A stretch of 45,717 nt of DNA from Enhygromyxa salina (lineage in GTDB: Bacteria; Myxococcota_A; Polyangia; Nannocystales; Nannocystaceae), in the NCBI RefSeq assembly GCF_002994635.1, contig NZ_PVNL01000136.1, forward strand, positions 1-45,717, written 5' to 3'. Below the pieces are notes generated by a model. That model saw only the letters and a list, made by a program, of their open reading frames with translations, searched no databases and was not told the origin of the DNA. This document shows, one piece after another, positions 24,540 to 32,377 of this stretch. Within the stretch, counting starts at the first letter, position 1. The number at the start of each line of letters is the position of its first letter. A program made the position numbers and the translations under genes.

Positions 24540-25562
24540 CTACTCGCCGGCGTCGCCGGGCTCAGCGTCGGCCGGCTTGGCGGGCTTCTTGGCCGGCTTT
24601 TCGGCAGCGTCGTCGGCCGGCTTGGCGGGCTTCTTGGCGGGCTTCTCAGCGGCGTCGTCGGCCGGCTTGGCCGGCTGCTTGGGCTTGGGCTCCACGGGGA
24701 TCGGCGCGTCCGCTGGCTCGGGCTCCGGCGTTGGCTCGACCTCTGGCTCTGGCTCTGGCTCCGGCGCGGGCTCTGGCTCTGGCTCGGGCTGACGCGCGGG
24801 CTTCTTCTCGATCACTGGGTTGCTGCCGTCGGGCATCAGCTGGGGCAGCGTGAGCGACACCGGGAGCTTGACGTAGGGCGTGATGTTGGGGGGATCACCG
24901 GCATCGGGCACGCGGATCGCGAAGGGCTGGCGTTGCTCGAAGAACCCGATGTAGTCGGTGACGACCTGGCCCTGCTCCACGATCAGCCGAAACCCAATGA
25001 TGTCGAGGCTGTCCGCCGACGTGTACGAGCACCACATCGGCTCGGCCCCCGCCGCGGCCAGCATCTGCCAGCCCGGCTGCAGCGGCGTGCACGTGAAGGA
25101 TGACTTGGCGGCGAACCGCGAGGTCGCGCGGCGGAACGCGTCGAGGAATTCGAGGCCGAGGGGATCGCCGTCATGCATGATCGGCCGGGCCCGCAGCTCA
25201 CGGCGATCCGGCACGCCCCAGCGGGCGTTCTCGGACAGCAGCTGGTTCATGCGATGGGGATCGTCTTTGGCCGCCGCGATCAGCAACTCGACGATCATGG
25301 CCTTGGCCTGGAACGGCAGCATCCAGGCCTCGACGTCGTCATCTTGCCGGGGCGTGCGCTCGGCGTAGGCGCCGAGCAGGCTGCCGTCCGGGCCCGCCCC
25401 CTCGTCGGTCGCCGTGGGCAGGCTCGCCGAGGGCGTGTGGGTTGGCACAGGCACGGGCTCCCAGGCGTCGGGCATCGGCGGGTAACGGGCGTCGCACCCC
25501 GCGAGCACGAGCGCGGAGAGAACCGCCGAGGTCAGGACGCAGGTCAACCGCTGACGTGACAT
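24540..25562 (-). CDS. Lipoprotein with Glu/Pro- and Lys/Ala-rich C-terminal repeats
   Basis: 340 residues, unknown function. Signal peptide with lipobox LAGC (residues 20-23). A globular middle part (about 75-245) includes three cysteines and no motif I recognise. The last about 90 residues are low complexity: alternating Pro-Glu runs (PEPEPEPAPEPEPEPE) followed by repeats of KPAKKPAKPADDAAE. Such charged tails may span or bind peptidoglycan. It converges on mnmE with only one base between the stops; LhgO lies nine bases upstream on the same strand. Confidence 0.7.
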   Translation of the reverse strand: MSRQRLTCVLTSAVLSALVLAGCDARYPPMPDAWEPVPVPTHTPSASLPTATDEGAGPDGSLLGAYAERTPRQDDDVEAWMLPFQAKAMIVELLIAAAKDDPHRMNQLLSENARWGVPDRRELRARPIMHDGDPLGLEFLDAFRRATSRFAAKSSFTCTPLQPGWQMLAAAGAEPMWCSYTSADSLDIIGFRLIVEQGQVVTDYIGFFEQRQPFAIRVPDAGDPPNITPYVKLPVSLTLPQLMPDGSNPVIEKKPARQPEPEPEPAPEPEPEPEVEPTPEPEPADAPIPVEPKPKQPAKPADDAAEKPAKKPAKPADDAAEKPAKKPAKPADAEPGDAGE

Positions 25563-25571
25563 GGGTCGTGT

Positions 25572-26696
25572 TTAGACGGCTGGACTGGTGTTGTCTAGGA
25601 GTTGGACCAGCTCTCGGGCGAGAGCGAGGCTGGCGGTGAGACCTGGCGACTCGATCCCGAGCAGATGCCAGCACCCGCGCGGGTGCTCGATGATCTCGAA
25701 GTCGCCAGCGGGCGCCCCGGGCCCGACGAGCTTGGGTCGGATCCCGCAGCCGTCGTAGACCAGATCACTCGGTTCACAGTGACCGAGCAACGCACGCGCC
25801 GCGGCCAAGAACGCGCCGTGTTGCAGCTCACCGCGCGTCGGCGAGAAGTCTTCGGCGTCGTCGACCCACGCGAGGTCGGGACCCAGGCGGCAGCGACCGT
25901 CGAGCTCGAGGGTCATGTGAACCCCCAGCGAGGGGCTGCCAGGCACGGTCACGGGGTAGATCAGCCGTTGATAGGGCGGGTGACGACGCAGCCGAAAGTA
26001 GTCGCCGCGCGCCAGGTACAGCGCGCGCGTGAGCCCGACCAGCCCGGCGACGCGCGTGGCACCGAGCCCCGCGGCGTTGATCACCCGGGACGCGACCATG
26101 GTTCCGCGGGGTGTGCTCAGTCGAAACCCCCGGTCGAGCGCGTCGATCCGCGTGACCGGGGCCGAGCACACCACCGTCGCCCCGCCCTGCTCGGCCGCGA
26201 CGTGGAGCGAGCGAACCAACTCGTGGGCGTCGACGATGCCCGAGCTCGGTGACCAACCTGCGGCGCGGACCGTGCTCGGCAGCCCGGGCTCGAGCGCGCG
26301 AGCCTGCGCGAGGGTCACTCGCTCGAGCGCGACCCCGCTGGCCCCGGCGTTGTCGACGAGCACGTCGAGCTGGGCCTGCTCCCGGGCGTCCCGCGCGACC
26401 AGCAGCTTCCCGGTTCGTCGGTGCCCGACCCCGCGCGCCGCGACCCAGTCCCACACCAGCCGGTTGCCCGCGACGCAGGTTCGGGCTTTGCGCGAGCCCG
26501 GGGCATAGTAGAGCCCCGCGTGCACCACCCCGCTGTTGCGGCTGCTGACCCCGGTCCCCGGGCGCGTCGCGGCCTCGAGCAACATCGTGGACCCGCCCGA
26601 GACACCGGGCTGCTGGGTCACGGCGCAGGCGATCGCGCAGCCGACCACGCCGGCCCCGATGATCGCCAGATCACAGCCATGAACCCCGCTGGACAC
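25572..26696 (-). CDS. FAD-dependent oxidoreductase, L-2-hydroxyglutarate oxidase-like
   Basis: 374 residues from GTG 26696. N-terminal dinucleotide-binding fold CDLAIIGAGVVGCAIA, then SSRNSGVVHAGLYYAPGS and RRTGKLLVAR, the pattern of LhgO/L2HGDH enzymes in the DAO superfamily. Central INAAGLGATRVA and GDYFRL, and a C-terminal GIRPKLVGPGAPAGDF and HLLGIESPGLTASLALA, close the FAD site. It probably oxidises L-2-hydroxyglutarate to 2-oxoglutarate. A longer frame to 27287 is the antisense of the neighbouring gene and was cut off. Divergent from the gene at 26751, with 54 bases between. Confidence 0.82.
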   Translation of the reverse strand: MSSGVHGCDLAIIGAGVVGCAIACAVTQQPGVSGGSTMLLEAATRPGTGVSSRNSGVVHAGLYYAPGSRKARTCVAGNRLVWDWVAARGVGHRRTGKLLVARDAREQAQLDVLVDNAGASGVALERVTLAQARALEPGLPSTVRAAGWSPSSGIVDAHELVRSLHVAAEQGGATVVCSAPVTRIDALDRGFRLSTPRGTMVASRVINAAGLGATRVAGLVGLTRALYLARGDYFRLRRHPPYQRLIYPVTVPGSPSLGVHMTLELDGRCRLGPDLAWVDDAEDFSPTRGELQHGAFLAAARALLGHCEPSDLVYDGCGIRPKLVGPGAPAGDFEIIEHPRGCWHLLGIESPGLTASLALARELVQLLDNTSPAV

Positions 26697-26750
26697 GTGC
26701 TGGCTCAGAGTGTGGACCGGATTTGTCCGGTCGGGTACGGTCTGCGCGGA

Positions 26751-27227
26751 ATGGCCTTCGAGTACAAGCCCGGTATCTACAAGACCACCAAGTTCCTCCC
26801 TGGTCACGAGTCGGAGATCGAGCCGGGTCAGCTGGTGCTGATCCGAACCGATGGCGAGTTCGCGCCTGCCTCCGTGCTCAAGCCAGTCTCGAACCGCAAC
26901 AACCAGTGGCAGTTTCAAATGCCGGGGATCAAGGTCCCGAGCAACTCGCTCAACTGGGGCGACACCCTGGTCAAGCTGCCCCACGAGGGGTTCTATCGGT
27001 TGCTCGAAGAGAAGACCTTCGAAGGTGGCGGGCGCTGGCTGGTCAACGCGATCGTGCAGCTCGGCTACACGCGCCTGGCTGAGCCGATCCTGTTCATCGC
27101 CCAGCGCCGCAGCCCGCTGGCCTCGAACGATCTGTTCTTCTCCGAGAAGGGCGTGAAGATCGACCTCGACAACGTCGAGGCCCTGATCGAGCCGCTCGCC
27201 TGGTACCAAGAACCGACGAAGTCCTAA
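26751..27227 (+). CDS. Conserved-looking hypothetical protein, 158 aa
   Basis: Begins MAFEYKPGIYKTTKFLPGHE and is soluble, without signal peptide or membrane segment. Mixed alpha/beta composition with good codon bias (third-position GC high), so it is very probably a real gene, but I do not recognise a family. Start ATG 26751; no convincing Shine-Dalgarno. Divergent from the LhgO-like gene and followed by a dispersed repeat copy that probably ends its transcript. Confidence 0.65.
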   Translation: MAFEYKPGIYKTTKFLPGHESEIEPGQLVLIRTDGEFAPASVLKPVSNRNNQWQFQMPGIKVPSNSLNWGDTLVKLPHEGFYRLLEEKTFEGGGRWLVNAIVQLGYTRLAEPILFIAQRRSPLASNDLFFSEKGVKIDLDNVEALIEPLAWYQEPTKS

Positions 27228-27246
27228 GCCGCCCGACGGAGACGCA

Positions 27247-27363
27247 TGAGCCCCCTCCCAGGGGGCCACACATGCGGTCGCGAACAAGCGGCCCGAGGAG
27301 CGAAGCGACCAGACGCGCCAGCGGCTGCAGTCGGCGAAGTGCCAAGGTCTATGTGGGGGTCAT
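27247..27363 (-). repeat. Dispersed repeat copy D
   Basis: The longest match to copy A: hairpin GCCCCCT-CCC-AGGGGGC (27250-27266), CCACACATGCG, CGCGAACAA, CGAGGAGCGAAGCGACC, and ending TGTGGGGGTCAT directly at the stop codon of the outer-membrane protein gene, exactly as copy A ends at the dnaN stop. It lies between two convergent genes. No T-run follows the stem, so termination here would be weaker. Confidence 0.75.
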
Positions 27364-28554
27364 TTACAGATCTGGGCGCAGGCGGAGGCCTAGGTTGATG
27401 CTCAGGACCGTGTCGAGCTCGCGGGGGATTGAGCCGGTGACCTGTTGGGCGAAGCCGACGCCGAAGTCCACGCCGACACCGCCGAGGGTGGCGGGGCGGA
27501 TGAAGCCGAGGCCGGCGCTGACGTAGCCACGGTCGTCGCCGTTGCCGCGGCCGCGGGAGTCCCACCAGCCGCCGAGGCGGATCGGGACGGGGCCGGCGAT
27601 GAACTCACCGCCGGCGTTGACGGTGATCCGGGTCCACTGATCTTGGGTCTCGCGGTACGAGGTGAAGTCGTAGGTCGCGTCGACGTTGAGGCTGAAGTTG
27701 GGGTTGTGGAGCGGGAAGATTGCGAGGCCGTGACCGAGGCTGCGGGGGTAGTCGGACACCGGGCGCAGGTTGGTGTCGTTGAACTCGGGATCGTCGTCGG
27801 TCGCGATCCCCTCGATCTCGGTCACCGGGTCTTCGGTGCGCGCGGGCGGGTTGGGGCCGAACAGGTTGTAGCCAACGACGGACAGCCGGGCCCAGTCGAG
27901 GAAGTTGATCGCGACGGCGGCGTCGAGGCCGAACGCGTTGTGCTTGGGGACGTAGTCGTGGGCGATCCCGTCGTCGTCGTGGTACCGCAAGCTCACGTAC
28001 TGCCACTTGGGCTTGACGCCGATGTACAGCCAGTTCTGGACCGCGGTCACGCTGAGCACGCCTGACACCTCGTGTCCAAAGTGCGCGAGCTTCAGCTGCT
28101 CGCGGTCGCTCAGCGGACCGTTGTAGCGGATCCGCGGGGTCCCGTTCATGAAGATGTAGCCGAGCGCGAGCGCGATCCGGGGGCTGTTGAGCGAGTCGCT
28201 GACGAACACGCCGAGCCCGTGGGTCTGGTCCTGGAGGTTGAACTGGTAGAGCGGCTCAATCTCGAATTGCTGCGCGTAGCTGAGGCCGGCCGGGTTGATG
28301 ATCGCGGCGTCGGTTCCGGTCGAGGAGCCGCGCGTGGCGTTGCCCATGGACAGGTTGCGGGTCCCATCGGCGCCGGGGCTGGCCGCGGCGCGGCTGGGGA
28401 TGGCCAGGCAGGCGAGGGCCGCGAGCCCCAACACAGCTCCAAAACGAGCGCTGGCACCGGTCCTGGACCCGAACGGGGGCTGCCGGATCGCGGACGCTCG
28501 CGCCGCAGCCTTCGGCGGACTCGGGTCAGTTTGGCGCATCTTGGAGGGCAGCAT
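27364..28554 (-). CDS. Outer-membrane beta-barrel protein
   Basis: About 396 residues. Signal peptide with hydrophobic core VLGLAALACLAIP and cleavage after an Ala-rich end. The mature N-terminus GTRNLSMGNATRGSSTGTDAAI then NPAGL resembles FadL/PorV-like barrels, where this segment plugs the pore. The rest is alternating hydrophobic strands rich in Tyr/Gly and ends in a strand LSINLGLRLRPDL. The transported substrate is unknown. A frame extends upstream to 28659; ATG 28554 or 28539 is more likely given the signal peptide. A T7-following hairpin lies just upstream of 28554 on this strand. Confidence 0.78.
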   Translation of the reverse strand: MLPSKMRQTDPSPPKAAARASAIRQPPFGSRTGASARFGAVLGLAALACLAIPSRAAASPGADGTRNLSMGNATRGSSTGTDAAIINPAGLSYAQQFEIEPLYQFNLQDQTHGLGVFVSDSLNSPRIALALGYIFMNGTPRIRYNGPLSDREQLKLAHFGHEVSGVLSVTAVQNWLYIGVKPKWQYVSLRYHDDDGIAHDYVPKHNAFGLDAAVAINFLDWARLSVVGYNLFGPNPPARTEDPVTEIEGIATDDDPEFNDTNLRPVSDYPRSLGHGLAIFPLHNPNFSLNVDATYDFTSYRETQDQWTRITVNAGGEFIAGPVPIRLGGWWDSRGRGNGDDRGYVSAGLGFIRPATLGGVGVDFGVGFAQQVTGSIPRELDTVLSINLGLRLRPDL

Positions 28555-28574
28555 ACGTATGTCGCCGATCCGCG

Positions 28575-28600
28575 CAAAAAAACCCCAAGCGTGGGCTGTC
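28575..28600 (-). terminator. Weak terminator-like hairpin with T7 run
   Basis: On the minus strand CCCA-CGCT-TGGGG followed by seven Ts (28576-28582). A short stem, but a T7 run is rare in this genome. It falls about 20 bases before the outer-membrane protein start, so it could be a leader attenuator or chance. Confidence 0.3.
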
Positions 28601-28759
28601 GGCGGCGTGGATCTGTCCGAGATCGCTGGCCCGCGCGCTGACGGGCGACCCCCTGACATCGTGTCAATCGGAGCTCGCGGCCCCTCGCAGCACCCGCCGG
28701 GCGTGCTCGGGTGTCGAGATTTTCCCCGGCCTGCTGGTTACTCCTGGTACCGTAGCGAC

Positions 28760-29554
28760 GTGTCCGGCGATCGCCCTGGATCGAACAAGGCCCTACCTCC
28801 CCTGCTGGAGGGCTTCGGCAAGGACGACGGACAACGTGCGGCCGCGGCCGCGGCGTACGGCAAGCAGTTTCAGTCGGTCGAGCTCGATCAGTTCGACGAC
28901 GCGGAGCCACCGCCCAAGCCGGCGGCGGACTCCTCGGCATCCCGGCCGCGCCCCAACTACAATACCGACGACGAGATCAGCGCGCCCGCCGAGGACGAGG
29001 GCGATCGCCCCAACCTCGAGCCGGTCAGCGACAACGCCCACCCGCCACAGAATCGGCGCATGCCCACCCAGCCGCCCTCGAGCTTGACGCTCGAGCTGAG
29101 CGACGAAGACCTCCCGACCAAGGCGCACCGCGTGGTCCCACGCAGCGCGGCGAACAGCGAGTCGTCCGAGCCGTCCGCCGCGGCCCAGCCCCGGCCCCCG
29201 AAGTTGGCTCCGCGTCACAGCCCGGCGCCGCTGCGTCGCGGGCTGTTCTCGGGTGATCTCGTCACCAATTTGCTCGCGGCTGTCGCGGTTGCGCTGTTGA
29301 TCATGATCCTCCCGGCCAAGAAGATCGCGCGCAACTACGAGACGAGCCAGGTCGAGCCGCTGCTGACCGAGCTCGACGGCGCGATCGAACATCCCCTAGG
29401 TGTCGAGGCCGGGGTCGTGGAGGCGCCCGAAAAAATAGCTGCACGGATCCACGCTGGCCGCGACAAGGTCCGCACCCGCTATCTGCTGATCTGGCTGCTC
29501 GCGGGCCTGCCGCTGGGGCTCGGGCTCGGGTTTGTACCGCGTCCCGGCGACTGA
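28760..29554 (+). CDS. Membrane protein with long disordered N-terminus
   Basis: 264 residues from GTG 28760. Residues 1-160 are charged, proline- and serine-rich and probably disordered. Two hydrophobic helices follow near the C-terminus: NLLAAVAVALLIMILP (about 170-186) and LLIWLLAGLPLGLGLGF (about 242-259). The loop between them, about 55 residues, is rich in acidic and basic residues. Family not recognised. It is divergent from the beta-barrel gene and precedes a small lipoprotein by about 40 bases on the same strand. Confidence 0.62.
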   Translation: MSGDRPGSNKALPPLLEGFGKDDGQRAAAAAAYGKQFQSVELDQFDDAEPPPKPAADSSASRPRPNYNTDDEISAPAEDEGDRPNLEPVSDNAHPPQNRRMPTQPPSSLTLELSDEDLPTKAHRVVPRSAANSESSEPSAAAQPRPPKLAPRHSPAPLRRGLFSGDLVTNLLAAVAVALLIMILPAKKIARNYETSQVEPLLTELDGAIEHPLGVEAGVVEAPEKIAARIHAGRDKVRTRYLLIWLLAGLPLGLGLGFVPRPGD

Positions 29555-29595
29555 TCAGGGGTGTCACCGCGCAGGCCGGTGACATACTCGCCGTG

Positions 29596-29955
29596 ATGAA
29601 GCGACAGACTGTGTTGATTGGGTCTAGAGCGCCTGCGTCGGGGCTCATGACGTTGACCCTGCTGGCGGGCATGTCGGGCTGCGTCAGCCTGCAAGACTAC
29701 GAGGGCGTCAAGTCCGACCTCGCAAAGGCGCGCAGCGAGCTGACCGACAGCCGCGGGCAGGTCGAGGATCTGAGAGTCGCCCTCGCGGACGCGCAGACCG
29801 ACGTGGAGCTGTTGAGCGCGAGGATCAGCGATCTCGAGCAGCTGATCATGATCGCCGAGGAACGGAAAGGGCCGGGCCAAGAACCGGCGGATCGAGATCG
29901 TGCTGAGCTCTCGGATCTGCCGGGCGCCCGGGAGGTCGAAAAGATGTTCGAGTAG
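29596..29955 (+). CDS. Small coiled-coil lipoprotein
   Basis: 119 residues. Hydrophobic signal LTLLAGMSGC gives a lipobox-like end, so it is probably lipidated at that cysteine. Residues about 38-90 show heptad spacing of Leu/Val/Ile (SDLAKARSELTDSRGQVEDL and LSARISDLEQLI), predicting a coiled coil as in Lpp/YfhG-like envelope proteins. A charged tail follows. GTG 29593 is one codon upstream. Role in envelope structure is an inference. Confidence 0.6.
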   Translation: MKRQTVLIGSRAPASGLMTLTLLAGMSGCVSLQDYEGVKSDLAKARSELTDSRGQVEDLRVALADAQTDVELLSARISDLEQLIMIAEERKGPGQEPADRDRAELSDLPGAREVEKMFE

Positions 29956-29974
29956 TGGAGGTATGATCCGCGAC

Positions 29975-31516
29975 ATGCGGATCAGCGTCAGCGAGCGGCG
30001 AGCCGAGGACATCTCCGCCGATGTCCACGTCGTCGTGTTCCGAGCGCCCGATCGCGGGCTCCCGGTGCCGCCGTTGGCGGCGTACCTGCGCGGTGACGTC
30101 GGGCGGCTGATCACGCGGCGGGCCGAGTCCATGACCTGGCTCGAGACCCGCGAGCTCGCCACGCCACGCGTGCTGATGTACTGCCTGGGCCCGCAGCGGC
30201 GCGCGTGGGATCCCGAGCTCGAGTACCTGGGCGGCCACGCGGGCAGCTACGATCACGCCAGCGAAGCGCTGGGTCTGCGCCAGGCGCTGCGCACCGCTGG
30301 CGCGATGATCGAGCGGGCCTGCGACCAGGTCGGGGCCCGCCACGCGGCGCTGATCAGCTGGCCCGAGGATGTTGATCCGGCGCTGATCATCGAGGGCCTG
30401 TGCCTGCGCGCCCACGACCCTCGCGCGTGGGAGCGCAGCGGCGACGGCCCGGTAGCGACCAGCCTGCGCAGGCTGACCGTGTGCATGCCCGACGTGTCCA
30501 AGCCCGCGCGTCGGGCTGCGAGCGAGCGACTTCGCAGGCACCTGAAGATCATTGAAGCGACCAACTTTGCGCGGGAGCTCGGGGATCTGCCCAGCAACGT
30601 CGGGACCGCGAGCGGGATCGTCGAGCGCGTCCGCGCCCAGATCCACGAGCGCGACCACCAGCTCGAGCTCAGCACGATCAGCGCGGCCGAGGCCGCCGCC
30701 GCTGGCATGGGCCTGTTCACCGCCGTCGACGCGGGCGCGAGCGAGCGCGGCTGCATCTTGCGGCTCGAGCACCGCGGCAGCGAGGGCGCGCCGCTGGTGT
30801 TCGTGGGCAAGGGCCTGACCCACGACACGGGCGGCTACAACCTCAAGACCGATCCCTGGGTGCACCTGCTGACCCACGACAAGTGCGGGGCCACGGCGGT
30901 GGTCGGCGCGATGCTGGCGATCGACGCGCTCGCGCTGCCCGTCCACGTGATCGCCCTGTGCCCGCTGACCGAGAACAGCGTCGACGCCCTCGCCTACAAG
31001 CCCGGCGACGTGCTCACCGCCTGCAACGGCACGACTGTGTATGTCGAGAACACCGACGCCGAGGGCCGCCTGGTCCTCGCCGACGTGCTCGCGTGGCTGC
31101 AGACCCAGGATCCGCGGCCCGAGCTGGTCGTGGATCTCGCAACCATGACCTCGACGATCCACGCGGCGCTCGGCGAGCCCTTCGCCGGGCTGTACTGCAA
31201 CGAGGATCGGGTCCGCGAGCTCCTGGTCGCAGCCGGGCGCGCCAGCGGAGAGCTGCTGTGGCCGATGCCGATCCACGAGATCCACGACCGCCACCTGGGC
31301 CACCACAAGGCTGACCTGCGCAACGTCGGCGTGCACGCCGGCTCCCCGAGCTCGGCGGCCGCGTTCTTGCGCGCGTTCGTCGACTATCCGTGGGCCCACG
31401 TGGATCTGGCTGGCAAGTCGCACAACGAGTACCCGCGCGAGCACCTGGGCGTCGGCGCGACTGGGTTTGGGTGCCGCTTGCTCGTCGAGTTCGCGTGCAG
31501 GTTTGCCGAGACCTGA
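29975..31516 (+). CDS. M17-family leucyl aminopeptidase-like protein
   Basis: 513 residues from ATG 29975 (ATG 29963 is also possible). The C-terminal catalytic domain has VFVGKGLTHDTGGYNLKTD (metal-binding and catalytic Lys279, first Asp), THDKCGATAVVGA, and the M17 signature NTDAEGRLVLADVL with the catalytic Arg; KADLRN and GAGxP-like segments follow. The loop GKGxTxDxGG has His where most members have Phe. It cleaves N-terminal amino acids using two divalent metals, in the cytoplasm. Followed after 31 bases by the FolB-cupin gene, probably one transcript. Confidence 0.9.
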   Translation: MRISVSERRAEDISADVHVVVFRAPDRGLPVPPLAAYLRGDVGRLITRRAESMTWLETRELATPRVLMYCLGPQRRAWDPELEYLGGHAGSYDHASEALGLRQALRTAGAMIERACDQVGARHAALISWPEDVDPALIIEGLCLRAHDPRAWERSGDGPVATSLRRLTVCMPDVSKPARRAASERLRRHLKIIEATNFARELGDLPSNVGTASGIVERVRAQIHERDHQLELSTISAAEAAAAGMGLFTAVDAGASERGCILRLEHRGSEGAPLVFVGKGLTHDTGGYNLKTDPWVHLLTHDKCGATAVVGAMLAIDALALPVHVIALCPLTENSVDALAYKPGDVLTACNGTTVYVENTDAEGRLVLADVLAWLQTQDPRPELVVDLATMTSTIHAALGEPFAGLYCNEDRVRELLVAAGRASGELLWPMPIHEIHDRHLGHHKADLRNVGVHAGSPSSAAAFLRAFVDYPWAHVDLAGKSHNEYPREHLGVGATGFGCRLLVEFACRFAET

Positions 31517-31547
31517 CAATGCTCCACACTCGCCGCGGGAACCCCGA

Positions 31548-32231
31548 ATGGCCCGCGACCGAATTTTGATCACCGAGCTGCGCGTGGACTGCATCGTCGG
31601 CGTGTTCGACCACGAGCGTCGGCGGCCGCAGCCGCTGTTGATCGACCTCGAGCTGGGCCTCGACACCGCCGAGGCCGCCTACAGCGGGAGGATCGCCGCG
31701 ACCTGTGACTACGGGCGCGTCGCCGACGAGATCGCTACCCTGCTCGAGTTTCGCCGCTACAAGCTGCTCGAGGTCGCGGCCAGCGAGGTCGCGGCGATGT
31801 TGATCGGTGTGCACCCGATGATCGAAGACGTGCGCCTGCGCCTGCGCAAGCCGAACGCGCTGTCCGGTCGCGCGACGATGGCCGGGGTCGAGGTCTATCG
31901 GGAGGCCCGCGAGCAGCTGCGGATGCGCGAGCGCAATGAATTTGGCGAGGTCGAGATCCTGCATCAGAGCCGCGAGGCCGGGCTGTACCTGCTGCACATC
32001 GACCCCAGGCGGGAGATCCCGGCCCACTACCACCAGATCATGCGCGAGCTCGAGTGGCTGGTCGACGGCGCGATCGAGCGAGATGGCGAGCGGCTGCGGG
32101 GGTTCGAGCCGATCGTGTGGCGTGAGCAGCGAGTCCACCACTACGTCAATGTTGGGGACCGCCGGGCGACCTTGTTTTGCTGCGACAGCCCGCCCTTCGT
32201 GCCCGAGGACGAGATCGTCGTCGGGGACTGA
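31548..32231 (+). CDS. FolB-type dihydroneopterin aldolase fused to a cupin-like domain
   Basis: 227 residues. Residues 1-115 are a FolB domain: ILITELRVDCIVGVFDHER (Glu of the active site), ATCDYGRVADEI (Tyr), and the end RLRLRKPNAL with the catalytic Lys. Residues about 130-227 form a small cupin-like beta domain with IPAHYHQIMRELEWLVDGAI, a His/Glu arrangement that could bind metal. FolB makes 6-hydroxymethyl-dihydropterin for folate. A FolB-cupin fusion is unusual and its added role unknown. ATG 31548 is chosen over an upstream frame start at 31467 that overlaps the aminopeptidase. Confidence 0.78.
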   Translation: MARDRILITELRVDCIVGVFDHERRRPQPLLIDLELGLDTAEAAYSGRIAATCDYGRVADEIATLLEFRRYKLLEVAASEVAAMLIGVHPMIEDVRLRLRKPNALSGRATMAGVEVYREAREQLRMRERNEFGEVEILHQSREAGLYLLHIDPRREIPAHYHQIMRELEWLVDGAIERDGERLRGFEPIVWREQRVHHYVNVGDRRATLFCCDSPPFVPEDEIVVGD

Positions 32232-32377
32232 GCGTGGGCTCTAGATCGACCCGGTTTTCGAACTCGGTGGCCGAAGGTGGTTCGAGCACAGTCGGAGGAC
32301 CAACTCCGGCCTCGGCAAGCAAGTCCGGACCTGCTCGCTGGTCTTCTACCTGCTACGCCCCGCCGACGCGGTGGTCG
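32232..32377. other. Convergent intergenic gap
   Basis: 146 bases between the FolB-cupin stop and the zincin stop. I see no strong hairpin, no T-run and no tRNA. A GGTTCGAG-like string occurs but without cloverleaf partners. Confidence 0.4.

Noticed and set aside
26697..27287. N-terminal extension of the LhgO-like frame
   Set aside because: It is antisense to the gene at 26751-27227 and lacks oxidoreductase similarity before the FAD motif.
32250..32330. tRNA-like GGTTCGAG string
   Set aside because: No acceptor or anticodon stem can be paired around it.
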